Positions 1-10,839 of a stretch of 64,000 nt of DNA are shown here, piece by piece. The position numbers and the translations under genes are program-made. The stretch spans positions 558,001-622,000 of the forward strand of contig JAPEUQ010000017.1 in assembly GCA_027946365.1 (NCBI GenBank), given 5' to 3'. This stretch comes from Kalmusia sp. IMI 367209. Lineage: Eukaryota; Ascomycota; Dothideomycetes; Pleosporales; Didymosphaeriaceae. The first letter of the stretch is position 1. Each line of letters begins with the position of its first letter. Under the pieces are notes generated by a model that worked only from the letters and a program-made list of their open reading frames with translations, made no database searches and was not told the origin of the DNA.

Positions 1-1973
1 CAATAGCCATCGCCCAAGCCCCATGCAATCCATCGAGATAGCTTGCGCGTATCGCCGGGAGCTGCTCAGGAGAGAAAACACGCTGCAGGTCCGTAGCCCC
101 AGTAGCAATGATGGTCACGCGATCGAGGTCTGGCAAGCGTGTCGAGACCGTGGAAAGTAAGCGATTGATGAAAACGGACTGCGCTGCTGCGACGGACATT
201 GCTCCGGAAAGTAGCTGGAAGACTATTATACCACCATTAGCTTAGGGTTATTGGTCGCTTGAGGAGAGGAATCCTTACACAGTAGTGTCGACATGGAGGT
301 TGCTAGATCTTCTGGCTTGGAGAAAGCTTGGACAACTGTCAGAGGAATTTGCTGGCATGCACCATTGCCTATTCCCACGACAAATTGGTACCCAAGGTAT
401 TTTCCAGAGTACGAGTCTAGTTCGAGCGTATAGAGAAGCCCAGCACCAATGGCAGTGAAGCTTGCGCCGAAGAGGAGGTAGAGCTGGTAAAAGGGGGGAA
501 TTTGGTGAACAGAATTCCGCTGGCAATTACGAAGACGGCTGTAACGACGGCTGTTAGTGGCCGCTCTGGAAAGGCATAGGATTGCGGAGTGTGACTTACA
601 TGCAGACGTTATTAGAGGTAGAATCAAAATCCCACTCTTCGTCGGGGAAGCGCCTTTGACGGATTGGAAGTAGAGAGGCAGGTTGTAAATCATTGAGAAA
701 TTTGCACAGCTCAATCTAGAGTAGAGAGTCAGTGTTTTATTCACCGCATAGGCGTGGTCGGTCACAGATCACTTACAGAAACATGAAAGCGGAGCCACCA
801 AGAACATGACGCTGCTTTAGGATCCGGGGAATGATCGAGGCTCGCTCCTTTAGGTACCACTGTACCACGCAGAAGGCGATAGAGAGAAGAATCCAGCCAA
901 TGAGTGTACCAATGACACTGGAGTCACTCCAAGGCTTCGTCGCACCACCCCATTGCATGGCGAGGAAGTAGCATACGATAGCCCCAACTGCAAGCGATGT
1001 ACCCACGATGTCGAGCTCGATGAGCTTCTCCTTGAGCGTCGCTTGTGGTAGCGTATTCTTCGGTCTTGGGAACAGCAAGAAGAAAATAACAGATGCAGCA
1101 CCGCCGATGGGCAAGTTGATGTAGAAACTTTTCAATGTTAGCAAACCCCAGTATGGACTAGGTAGATAGAGTACAACACATACCACCATCTCCAAGATGC
1201 ATGATCCGTCAGTGCACCTCCAACAAGCGGTCCAGCCACACTCGCAATGCTAAAAGCGGCTCCGATACCCCCGATGAAACCGGGGACTTTGGAAGGCTCT
1301 ACGAGATGGGCAATGATAACATATGTACCAATTGTGATACCTGCACCACCGCAACCTGTGATCACACGTCCAGCAATCAACATATTACTGTTCCTTGAAA
1401 CTCCTGGATTGGCATTAGCATAGCATAAACGTACGATGGGGAACAAACATACCGCATATTAAGCTGCCGAACTCGAAGATGAAGACTGAGACAGCATACG
1501 CTGGTTTGAGAGGATAGTACTTGTAGACTTTACCCCATGGTGCTTGGAACACGGCTAGGGTGAGGAAGAAAGCTGAGCCATACCAGCCAACCTCATCTAG
1601 ACTGTGAAAAGTGTCGGTAATTTTGGGAATAGCTGTTGCAACGATGGTCTGCAAGATATCAGTATTCAAATTGCAAGTGTGTATCAAGTATAGTGGCATA
1701 CCATGTCTAACGGAACCTTTTCACTGAATTAGCACTTCAACTTCTGTTTTCGAAGAGTATACTCACAAGAAACATAGTGAACAGTGTCGCAACGTAGATT
1801 ACCCATAACTTCCAGCCCTCTGGATACGAAGGTTGCGGCGTCTTCCCATCGTCAGACCCAACAGAGACAACGGTCTCGTGTGTATTATCCTTGAGCACAA
1901 TGGAAGAAGTAGGAGAAGAGGCAGTCGCATCCGCCAGCGCGCCGTCCTTGGGAATTTCCTGTGATGCCGCCAT
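1..1973 (-). CDS. MFS multidrug/toxin exporter (DHA2, 14-TM type), 3' end beyond window
   Basis: Plasma-membrane proton-driven efflux pump of the fungal TRI12/AflT/HC-toxin-pump type. The first ATG at 1973 begins an acidic cytosolic tail of about 70 residues, then TM1 reads [18 protein letters not shown] across a 15-base micro-exon (1702..1716). Motif [10 protein letters not shown], is visible near 1225 and [11 protein letters not shown] near 1360. Later exons include [16 protein letters not shown] (around 1110) and an exon at about 226–720. A further intron (about 240–277) leads into an exon reading [19 protein letters not shown], which runs off base 1. Splice ends are fitted by eye. Such pumps often sit in secondary-metabolite clusters and export the product; here it neighbours an oxidase and, further right, a P450 and an AflR-like regulator. 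The substrate cannot be told from sequence. Confidence 0.9.
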
Positions 1974-2755
1974 CGTGAAAGCAACAAAGCAGGAAGGAAA
2001 AGTGATCACGAAGAAACGATCAAAACCACAGTACCAAAGAATTATTATCCGCTCGCCTACAAACTTTTATTCCCGGGTAAACAACAGTAACTCATGTGAG
2101 AACGCGCAGCAGTCTGCATTCGCGAAGCACGTTCCAAGACGCTGCGTATACATGGTCCCGAGCAGCGCATTTCCCAGTCCAGACCTTGTTCGTTCTCCGA
2201 ATAGCTAGGTATAGATTAACTAGACCCACAACGCGCAAGGCAGTGTTATGATTTCACCAATTCAACGACTTCTATCGGGAACCGAAACTAGACGACTGGT
2301 TTTGGGGTAGTGATCTCCATAAAATTGACTCGGTAGCGTGCCGCGAGAGACCGGGCTGCCGATCTCATCTTTGGCAGGCGAGAAGTGGGTGAGGCTGCGC
2401 ATGTGTCATTTCCCCGAGGACAATGCCATTGCGGTGAGGTGAGTGCCTTGTGACTTCGGTGAAGATCGGGTGAGATGTGATGGGTGACGGTAAGGTCGGT
2501 GAGGTCGGCCATCGGCGAGGTCGGTGAGGTTGGGTAGCTGTATGCCCATGGTGACTGAGCGTCCAGGGTATGCATTAGCTTCATGCAAGTACCTGGCAGG
2601 AGAGTCGGCGAATTTCCGTTGAATTTATGTTTATGTTATGCAGCTGCTTTGCTGAGCTAAGCGAAATCAAATTTTATCTATATGCTATGATTACAGTATT
2701 ACAGAATGATGTACTGTGAAGTCTATGTCTATACCAAAACCTGTTGCTTATTGAA
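1974..2755. other. Intergenic, MFS promoter side
   Basis: This holds the 5' flank of the MFS gene and the 3' flank of the FAD oxidase. I see no coding exon with family-like sequence. A GGTGAGGT-type imperfect repeat is listed separately. Confidence 0.5.
2431..2540. repeat. Imperfect GGTGAGGTCGG-type short repeats
   Basis: About 110 bases in which GGTGAGGT, GGTGAGAT, GGTGACGG, GGTCGGTGAGG and CGGCGAGGTCGGTGAGG follow each other with small changes. It looks like a degenerate G-rich minisatellite. It produces spurious open frames on the minus strand. Confidence 0.45.
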
Positions 2756-4550
2756 TTATGCTTTTGTGACAAGGAAACCACCGTTCTGCAGCTTCTGGAA
2801 TGTCTGCAGCGGGTCGTACTTCTTGCTAACCGTCTTCATAAAGTCGAGGTTAGCCTGGCCATAGCTATTGAGTACTTGCTGATCTTTCGAGGCGATGTTG
2901 GCGAAGATGTACTTATCGTAGAGTCCCTTAGCCTGCGCTGATGATTGGATGGAGTGTGCAAGGTTAATGAGAGCTGTGTGGACTTTGGAGTCGTCAGCTG
3001 GCGTGTTTGACCATTGTGCGATAGGGTTCCACCAGGTTTGAGCCTTCGCTGATTGTCCCATTACATTTCCTCCATTGGCGGCAGCAACCTTGGCCGATCC
3101 TGATCCAAAAGTTTGAATAGGCATAAGAAGGGTCGTCGTTGCGCTGTTGTATGTGCTGGCCGCTGTAAGGTATTGGTTATAGATCTCCGTGTAAAGATCA
3201 GCATCCAAGTAAGTCGTCACACCGACAGTGTCACGGCTGAAGTTCTCAGGCTGGGGTGGGCTCTGAAGGGTAATGAATCCTAACGTAGTGCCATTGGTCG
3301 GCGGTGTCGATTCAGCGGTCGGTGTCAGGCTCTTGAAGGGAGCGAAGACGGCCGGGTCTCCAGTGTAGGCGCCATAAACAAAGCTCACCGCAAATGCTGC
3401 GGGTGAGGCAGTAACGGCAATGCCAGCTTTCGGGTCTGACTCCATGTTCTTTTGCACTGCAACTAGTGCTTCGAAGAACGCTTTAGGGTTGGTGGTTGGG
3501 TATGCCGCAATCCTGTACCAGATGTTGCGCGGTTGTTTTGTCTTGAGCACATATTCAGTGACGACACCTTATACATGAATTAGCATCTGCTCGGCTAGCA
3601 ATATAAAATCGAGTAGTAGCATACCAAAGTTGTTCACACCTCCCTTAAGAGCCTTGAACAGATCGGGGTTCGAGCTTGCGCTTGCTTTGACGACACGGAA
3701 ATCCGAAGTAACAACCTACAATTAGGCGTCAGCATTAGTTCTTGGTTACCCCATACCAACATCGAGACGTCATCGGACATACTGTTGCGCTATCGATGTT
3801 GTCGGCAGCCAAGCCAGTGAGCGAGTTGATGATTGGGTGGCCGCCTCCGAGCAGGAGTCCACCAACACCAACATCCTTGTTGCGACCACTAACGACTGCA
3901 ACGCCCTGTTGGTCAAGGTAGCTCTGGACGGCACCGAACCGAAGACCTGCTCCGACAGTCGCAAGTGATTTATCGGCGTTCAGCGACAACGCTGTGAAAC
4001 TTTGAGTGTCAATTGTGACGCCTTCCGCTCCAACTGAGGAGAAACCGATGTTGGGGTTGTGGCCACCAGAGCGGACTGCAAATTTCGATTGTGTCAAAGT
4101 AATGATCTGGAGAGCTACAGCAACTTTGGCCGGATGATCTGGAGTGACAAAACAAGCTGCGGGTAGATCACAGTTGGCTGACCTGGAGCTATCGTTAGCC
4201 AGAGCATTGCAATTGAGCAGGAATGTTATTCACCAGTTCTTAGTTTTCAGGACATTGTATGTAGACGTGCTCGAAGAGTCGGAGTAGCCGGTCGAAAACA
4301 CACAGCTCAGCAATTTACATGCCAGGCGCGAGCGATCGGCAGGTGCGAGGAGGCTTCGATTGCTGAGGTTGATGGTGTTGTCCAACACCTCGCTATTAGA
4401 CTCAATGGTAGCGACCAAAGAGCTGATGATAGGGTCGGATGAGGAGAATGCGTCCAACGTCTTCAGCAGTTGCTCGGAGAACGGCGGGTCCTGGGCCTGC
4501 ACGCCGACAGCCAAAGAGGCTGCGGCAAGGAACACGGAGGAGAGCCTCAT
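2756..4550 (-). CDS. Secreted FAD-linked oxidase, berberine-bridge (BBE) family
   Basis: Covalent-flavin oxidase of the FAD_binding_4/BBE class, which oxidises small alcohols, sugars or secondary metabolites using O2. The ATG at 4550 opens a signal peptide (MRLSSVFLAAASLAVGVQA). The FAD domain shows RSGGHNPNIG, whose His is the usual 8-alpha-histidyl flavin site, then VGVGGLLLGGGHP. The usual second attachment Cys in that loop is not seen, so flavin is probably mono-covalent. The C-terminal BBE segment ends YGQANLDFMKTVSKKYDP before the stop at 2756. At least three introns (near 4200, 3750 and 3590) join four exons. Secreted BBE enzymes are common both as wall-associated oxidases and as cluster enzymes; the neighbours suggest the second but do not prove it. 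Confidence 0.88.
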
Positions 4551-5530
4551 GGTTGTTGAAAAGAGTAGGAGAGAGTGATGATCTCTGAGGATGATGATCC
4601 AAGAACCCGGGGGCCAGCCTTGCATTTATTGAGATTCACGTACTTGGCATCTGCAAGTGTAAGGATTTTAGTGCCGCCCGTGTGGTTCGCGCCTTACGCC
4701 TTACGTACACGGACATGTTGGTGGCCGCAAGCCAAGCGGGATTGTACAGCATTGATCGTATTCGTTACATAACAGTCTTTGAGTGAAACCGTTGTTTTGG
4801 GCCTAAAACATCTCTATAATTCATCGACACAGTGAGAAACATTCCGTTGCTTGAAGCCCGCTAGAACTTCCCGGGCGACTCATTTGAGTATATTTGTTAG
4901 AACCCCAAAGATTTGCAGCGTGAAAGGCGAAGAAAAAGCAACCACTGCCAGCGTAACTTTCAGGCGTTACTTCAATGATGACATCGATTCCTGCTTGTGG
5001 TCTAGTTGATACAATATTTCAGCCAACTAAACGATGGCCTAAGTAAAATACCAAACGAAGCTAACCTTAAACTACCCACGCATCGTACGAATCTCACAAC
5101 ACTGCTCACTCGCTTCCCTGCACAGAACCCCGAAAGCCATGTGCTCGCCACGTGCAGACTGTGTGACGGGGACCGTAATACGTGAGCACTACAAATAACC
5201 ACGTATCAGCAGTCGCAAAATATGCCAAATTGCTCAAAGCTAATACGCGATGTCCGTAGCACCATTCCCCACAGCCGATAGCCTTGCGGACTAAGCGGCC
5301 CTTCTGCTCGCATCGCCGGTCTGCATCGCAGCACAGATTCGGATCCGGCTCGACCACATCAGCATAAAGCAGATAGCATCTACGCGCGTTTCTTCATACA
5401 GTATCGCTCTCACTCGATCACGCACGACCGACCCTCGAGGTTGGGTCCAAAGCAAAAAGTTTCGACTTCTCTCGACAACTCCGACAATATTCTAGAAGAC
5501 CGCTAGAAGGCCAGAACTAAGCTTTATGCG
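4551..5530. other. Divergent intergenic region between BBE oxidase and MOSC fusion
   Basis: The two flanking genes point away from each other, so this 980-base stretch must contain both promoters. I see no coding exon and no clear TATA element close to either start. Confidence 0.55.
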
Positions 5531-7399
5531 ATGTCAACAATCTCCGCTTCTGTACCCGAGCGCCCGGCGCGTGATGCATCCCTCAGCGTGGTAGCCGTCT
5601 CGCGCTCGCAGCCAGCTACGCATACGGTCCATTCACAGCCAACCGTTACCGCCATTGTTCGTAAACCGTCGAAGACTCCGCTGGTACTCACTCCCTCGGG
5701 CGGAATCGAAGGTCATAAAAGCGCAGTCCACGATGCGCAGGTCTATGCTTTCTTCTCCAAACATTACGACTACTGGACCAGCCACCTCGGTGTTGAAAGA
5801 GCCACGTGGGACTGGGCCTTCTGGGGTGAGAATCTGACGATCAAGACCGGCGGGGATCTGGACGAGAGATCCGTCTTCCTTGGCGATCGATGGCTATTCT
5901 CTTCTGGTAATGACGAAGAAGATGGAGTGGTTCTAGAAGTCGTGGGCGGGAGGAACCCTTGCTCGAGGCTCGCATGGCGATGCGGTCAGCCAGCTAGTTG
6001 GCTCGCTGAAGTGGCCAAGTCCGGATTCTGTGGCGTCTATCTCAACGTGGTAAGAGGCGGCGTGATCAAGCCCGGCGACACAGCGAAGATTGTGCCCACC
6101 AAGTATGAGGATAGGGTCCCGGCAGCGAGCATCTCACAATGTGCATTTGGAAAGCTGGACGCCCCAGAGACGCGCAGCATGGCTGAGCGCATACTACGCA
6201 TACCAGGATTACAAAACATGAACCAGCAGGTCATCGCGCGCAAGCTTGCGCTGATACGGGACAAAGAATCAGTCAAGCAGGGTCGCTGGCCAGGATGGCG
6301 ACCACTCGAGATTGTCAAAGTCGTCGACGAGTCTGCGACAGTCAAGTCATTCTACTTCGCCGCTGCTGACGAAAAGCCCTTGGCCATCTACCTACCAGGA
6401 CAATTTCTCACCTTCAAGTTGCCTTCCGGTCTGGTGCGACAATGGTCCATTTCGTCGTGGTCGCCTGAGTCGACGCACGCGATTCCAAATTTGTACCGCA
6501 TCTCGGTCAAGAAAGAACAATATGGCTCGCTTGAGCTCCATACGAAATGCTCCATCGGTGATCGCTTACTGGTCCGTTCACCAGCTGGATCCTTCGTCCC
6601 AGAATGGAGCCGAGAGTTCCCTCCCCGACAAATATATATCAGCGCAGGTATAGGCATAACACCCATGCTCGCCATGCTGCAAGCGCACTTCTCTCACGTC
6701 ACACTCAATAGAACGCCAGCCATCTTCATTCACGTCGCACGCAACAGTAAGCACGACGTGCCTCTATCACGATCTGACTTGCCCTCTTCGCCACTGCTCC
6801 GCGTCATCAGGTTCTACTCGGCACCAATCTCCGGCGTCGACGTCGAAGGCGAGCACTTCGATTACGCTGGGCGCCCATCGGCTGAGTTTTTTGCGGCTTT
6901 GTTGGGCGCCTCTTATGAGATTGATCCTTTGAACATCACCCCAATCGGACTGCCAGGTTTCATCGCCGGTGCCTACATTTGCGGCCCTCCGGCCTTTGTA
7001 AGCGATGTGCGAGGATACCTCGAAGCGGCGAGAGTCCCGCCACCTGCCATTCTGTCGGAGACATTCTCAGACAGTGTTGCCTTAGATGCTGATGCTGACA
7101 TGGACGAAGACATCCCCGCAGAGGCCATTGTCAAGTTCAGTGGCAAAGCGATCGAGACGAAGTGGAAAAAGGATGAGGCTTTGTCGCTCCTGCAGCTTGC
7201 GGAACGAGAAGACCTAGAGCCGGATTATGGCTGCCGCGCAGGTGACTGCGGAGCTTGCGAGGTGAAGATATTGAAGGGAGAGGCTCGCGTTTTGAAGAGC
7301 GCAGCCAAAGAGGCACAAGAAGCGAGCGGAAAAGCAGGAACTATGATCAGGACGTGTTGTTCTGTACCCGCGAGTACGCTACTAGAATTAGAGTTTTAA
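5531..7399 (+). CDS. MOSC domain – flavin/NAD(P)H reductase – 2Fe-2S ferredoxin fusion
   Basis: A 622-residue intronless three-part redox protein. Residues about 40–190 are a YiiM-like MOSC domain (EGHKSAVHDAQVYAF; WGENLTI; likely Mo-ligand Cys in GGRNPCSRLAWRCG). Residues about 255–365 are a ferredoxin-reductase FAD domain with RQWSISSW as flavin motif. Residues about 370–510 are the NAD(P) domain (SAGIGITPMLAML; YICGPPAF). The end is a plant-type 2Fe-2S domain with CRAGDCGAC near residue 567 and a fourth Cys in RTCCSVPAS. This order matches bacterial phthalate-dioxygenase-reductase-like proteins with a MOSC head, so electrons would flow NAD(P)H to FAD to 2Fe-2S, possibly to a molybdenum centre that reduces N-hydroxylated compounds. 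That substrate is inference. It ends 57 bases from the convergent P450. No targeting peptide is obvious. Confidence 0.9.
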   Translation: MSTISASVPERPARDASLSVVAVSRSQPATHTVHSQPTVTAIVRKPSKTPLVLTPSGGIEGHKSAVHDAQVYAFFSKHYDYWTSHLGVERATWDWAFWGENLTIKTGGDLDERSVFLGDRWLFSSGNDEEDGVVLEVVGGRNPCSRLAWRCGQPASWLAEVAKSGFCGVYLNVVRGGVIKPGDTAKIVPTKYEDRVPAASISQCAFGKLDAPETRSMAERILRIPGLQNMNQQVIARKLALIRDKESVKQGRWPGWRPLEIVKVVDESATVKSFYFAAADEKPLAIYLPGQFLTFKLPSGLVRQWSISSWSPESTHAIPNLYRISVKKEQYGSLELHTKCSIGDRLLVRSPAGSFVPEWSREFPPRQIYISAGIGITPMLAMLQAHFSHVTLNRTPAIFIHVARNSKHDVPLSRSDLPSSPLLRVIRFYSAPISGVDVEGEHFDYAGRPSAEFFAALLGASYEIDPLNITPIGLPGFIAGAYICGPPAFVSDVRGYLEAARVPPPAILSETFSDSVALDADADMDEDIPAEAIVKFSGKAIETKWKKDEALSLLQLAEREDLEPDYGCRAGDCGACEVKILKGEARVLKSAAKEAQEASGKAGTMIRTCCSVPASTLLELEF

Positions 7400-7455
7400 T
7401 ACTACTTCGACCTATCTCATTATCCGTCACTTCTCTTTCATCCCTTCCACCTCGA

Positions 7456-9145
7456 TCACGGTTGTACAGAATCCGTCGCCGCCAGAGGCTCGCACTTCAG
7501 CCACAGGTCCGGGTGATGAATCCACATCTCATCATTCCACGGCCAATCCATCTCCTCCGTCTTCTCCCCATCTTTGCCGTCCTTCGCTACGATGAACGAA
7601 ATCTGCCACCTCTCCAGAACCTCGACAATCACGTTTCTCAAGATCAGTTCCGCTACGTACTTGCCCAGGCATGTCCGCGGTCCGAATCCAAAGCGCCAAT
7701 ACCTGTATCTCAGATCGCGCCCGCTCTTCAGCCTGTCCAACCACCTTTGCGGAATGAACTTCTCGCGGTCGTCGCCCCAGAACGGATCCCGAATGTTCAG
7801 TGCGTACGAATCGATGACGTACTTCGTGCCAGCGGGGATCTCGAAGCCGTCCAGAACACGAGGCGTTGGAGCTGATTGCGGGACAGAGAAAGCAGCGAGC
7901 GGGCGCAGACGCGCAGCCTCCAGGAGGCATGCACCGAGGAGTGTAGGTGTAGTTTTTGTAGAAGACAGAAGGTAAGCGTCCCGTGAGCTTGGGTCCGAGT
8001 TTGCACGCATCTCTGCACGAAGTTCCTTTTGCACTTCGGGATGCGTCGCGAGGAAGACGAGCGGCCATGAAAGGCCTCCCATAGTGACGTCGAGGTTCGC
8101 AAAGAGCATCTCATCGAGCGTCTGGAGGAGTTGCTCGCGCGTACCGGCACCACGAGCGACAGACTCGTACATGCCGATGATAGGGCTCTGAGAGGCTGAT
8201 AATTGCGCCTTGATGGCTTGAGCATGGACTCGATCGTTCCATGCTGCCCAGCGTGCCTTGAACTCGTAGAGAGCACGGTATGCGGGGAAAGGGAGGAATT
8301 GTGCGAACCAGAAACGTGTGATCCCGCCGCTAACAACGTTCATGAACACCTTTTCTCTCTGTGGAATGATCTCTAGAAGCTCATCTTGCGCTTCTTTGCT
8401 CAACTCCCCGTAGAGCACTTTTGCAACGAACAGGAAGGGAAGGAGCTTCAGGTCGCGCACTGGATGTAATCGGCGTTCATCGCGAAGAGAAGGCTTTTCC
8501 GAGCTCAACCGTTCCATGAACGATTTGGTGAACTCCTGAATTTCACTGACGTAGTGTGTTGATGAGCGGTGCAAGAATGGCAGCTCGACAGTCTGTTTGA
8601 GAGTCTCCCAGGGCTTGCCACTGATCAGGCCAAGACATGAGCCCAGAAGTTGATTCATGAGCTCTCCGCTGTCATTGGCATGCGCTTTTGTATGCGTATG
8701 CGAATCTCGAAACACCGCTTCAACATGTGAAGCTTTTGTGAGTACTCTTTATGCAGTGTTAATTTCGCTTCCTTTGCTGCGGGGAAGGTGGACATACACT
8801 TCAGTGGAAGTACCAGACCATAAGCGATACAAAGGCCCATACTGATTAGCCCATTTTGCGCTGTTTGATCGTCCTTGAAGGAATTTCTCTATATTGCCTT
8901 GGCCATTGGGAAAGATGTATGGCAAGGATGGTAGAGCGCTATTCTTTGATGTGTGTTTGATGGGATAGACGACAAGAAGGAGAGCCTAGAATATCACCAG
9001 GGTTAGTCCAAGCAACAAATCGATTCATATTGCTCTTCCATACCTCAATCAAACGCGACAGCAAACTCCCGAGCCATGACTGGACAGCCTTCCTGTACCA
9101 CAATCCCAGCACGCCGACAGTAACGAGGACAAGTGAAATCGCCAT
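7456..9145 (-). CDS. Cytochrome P450 monooxygenase (E-class, fungal secondary-metabolism type)
   Basis: ER-anchored haem monooxygenase. Exon 1 (9145..9044) encodes the membrane anchor MAISLVLVTVGVLGLWY. Exon 2 begins at 8985 (ALLLVVYPIK... WANQYGPLYRLWSG). Exon 3 (VLTKASHVEAVFRDSH...) runs to the stop at 7456. I-helix: LFANLDVTMGGLSW, the N-L-D-V-T variant seen in gliotoxin-pathway-like P450s rather than AGxDTT. K-helix ExxR: EAARLRP. Haem loop: FGFGPRTCLGK with the axial Cys. About 520 residues, normal for the family. It is convergent with the MOSC/ferredoxin fusion and next to an AflR-like regulator, as in biosynthetic clusters. Substrate unknown. Confidence 0.92.
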
Positions 9146-9631
9146 ATTGAGGTTTCACTTTTTCCCAACACAGAATTCCTGCCAGCAAATAAAGAAGAGA
9201 GATGCTCCATCATGTCGCACGAAAAGACTAATTGCATCGCTTTCGGCATTGTACCATCACCTCGCCGCGACCCACGGCGTAGACGCTCAGCCCACGCCAG
9301 CCACCAGGTACCCGATCCGTACGGCAAGGATGCTTAAGCTCTTTCCTAAATGAATCCTCCGGACTTGCGACAGAGACGCAAGCAAGGCATTGTGCGCCCC
9401 AGACCAGTGGGGCAGACGGCTGACAACGCGTGACAAAAGATGATTCCCGAACTGGGATAACGGTCGTTCACGCTTAGCCTGACCCACGGACCAATGGCGG
9501 GTGCTTAAGCGATACGCGTCCAGAACGGGGACTGTGGAGAATGCACTTAAAAATGTTTGGGGGCCAATAAAATATTTGTGAAGGCCTCGGTATCTCGGGA
9601 CGCGAGCAGATTGCTCGAAACAGATGTAAAA
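9146..9631. other. Intergenic between P450 start and regulator stop
   Basis: 486 bases holding the P450 promoter and the regulator 3' flank. No coding exon or clear TATA box was seen. Confidence 0.5.
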
Positions 9632-10839
9632 TTACAAGGTGAGCGGCTGTGTAGCGCTCCACTTTTCCTTGACCACCTGCACTAGCGCTTTTATCCTCAG
9701 ATGCAAATCGTCTATGAGGAGCGTGTGCGTGCGCTTCGGCATACTAGCTAAAATAGGTTGTTGCAATGCTTGTTTTACTTGTTTACTCGCTTGCAGAATG
9801 CGGGAGAGTTCCTTGTTGATGACGTGTTTCTGGAGAGCCTGCTGCGCTTCGCGATCGACTTGGAATGCTCCGAGACGTAGGGAGATATCTTGGGGTCCGC
9901 AGGCTACGAGACCGCGAATGACGGAGGGTATACATTGTTCGAAGAGAGCCATGGTCTGGGTAAGGCAGAGTAGAATTAATAGAAGCGAGGTCATGGACGA
10001 CGGATCCGAGGGCAACATCCTCAGTGCTTCCGTAACCTGCGGGAGCAGCAGGGAGCTGTTATGCAGGAGCTCATCTAGCGCAATAGTGGAGGTGGTCGAG
10101 GCGCGGGAGAGCTTCTCCAGGGCAGTAGTCCATGAGGCGATGTTTGATGCTGAATGCATCACATCAACTTGTTTCTCGATTATCGATTGTGGGTAAGATG
10201 GTTGTGATGGGGCCTGCTGTTGAATCCGAGCCTGAGGTGATGGAGCGTGGATGATTTGAGGAAACTCCGCATCAAGGGGCGAATCCAACAGAGCGTCAAT
10301 GTCTTCGAAATCCATATCGCTAACGGTGGTAGCAGAGCCGTTCCTAGAGGGCTCTCTAGCCATATCCATGAAGTTTGCATCGGTGTGAAGGCTCCGGGAT
10401 TCGTCCCATAATTTTTCTAGCTCAGGTGATGCCATTGATATAGAAAAAGGATCAGTTTGGTTGGTGCTCGTGCTCATAGAGCTGGTAGATGTCCAGTCGA
10501 ACTCGTCGAATTCTCCATGACTTGGATCTGGACGAATCGCGAGGTTGCTTAGAGATTTGGCGGTTGATTTTCGTCTCCTTTGCGATGGATCCAGAGTTTT
10601 GCCCATCATAGATTCACTGTAATGGCAGAATCGATTCCCGCGTTGACATCTCTGGCAGCCATGGATTTCTCCCGTACAACGGACCTGCTGAAGTGTCAGT
10701 CGTAGCTCGCATGCTATTGTTTGCAATGATCACCACCAACCTTTGAGGCATGGCAATTATCACAGGCTAATCGTCTCTTCTTCACGGCTGTGTTGCTCGA
10801 CGACATTGTAGCGGTGAAGCTGTGATTTAGTGCAGACAT
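9632..10839 (-). CDS. AflR-like Zn2Cys6 transcription factor
   Basis: Nuclear regulator. Exon 1 starts at ATG 10839 (a second ATG lies at 10806) and encodes a basic stretch KKRRLACDNCHASK. A 50–60-base intron follows, then VRCTGEIHGCQRCQRG with NRFCHY. Joined, this gives the full six-cysteine binuclear zinc cluster. A Ser-rich linker follows. The C-terminal third has the helical pattern of the AflR regulatory domain (ALEKLSRAS..., QVDREAQQALQKHV, ending near LHLRIKALVQVVKEKW). About 380 residues. Proteins of this form are usually pathway-specific activators, so the adjacent P450, MFS pump and oxidases are its likely targets. That is inference: no operator was tested. Confidence 0.9.

Noticed and set aside
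2288..2584. 98-codon minus-strand frame
   Set aside because: Created by the GGTGAGGT-type repeats; not protein-like.
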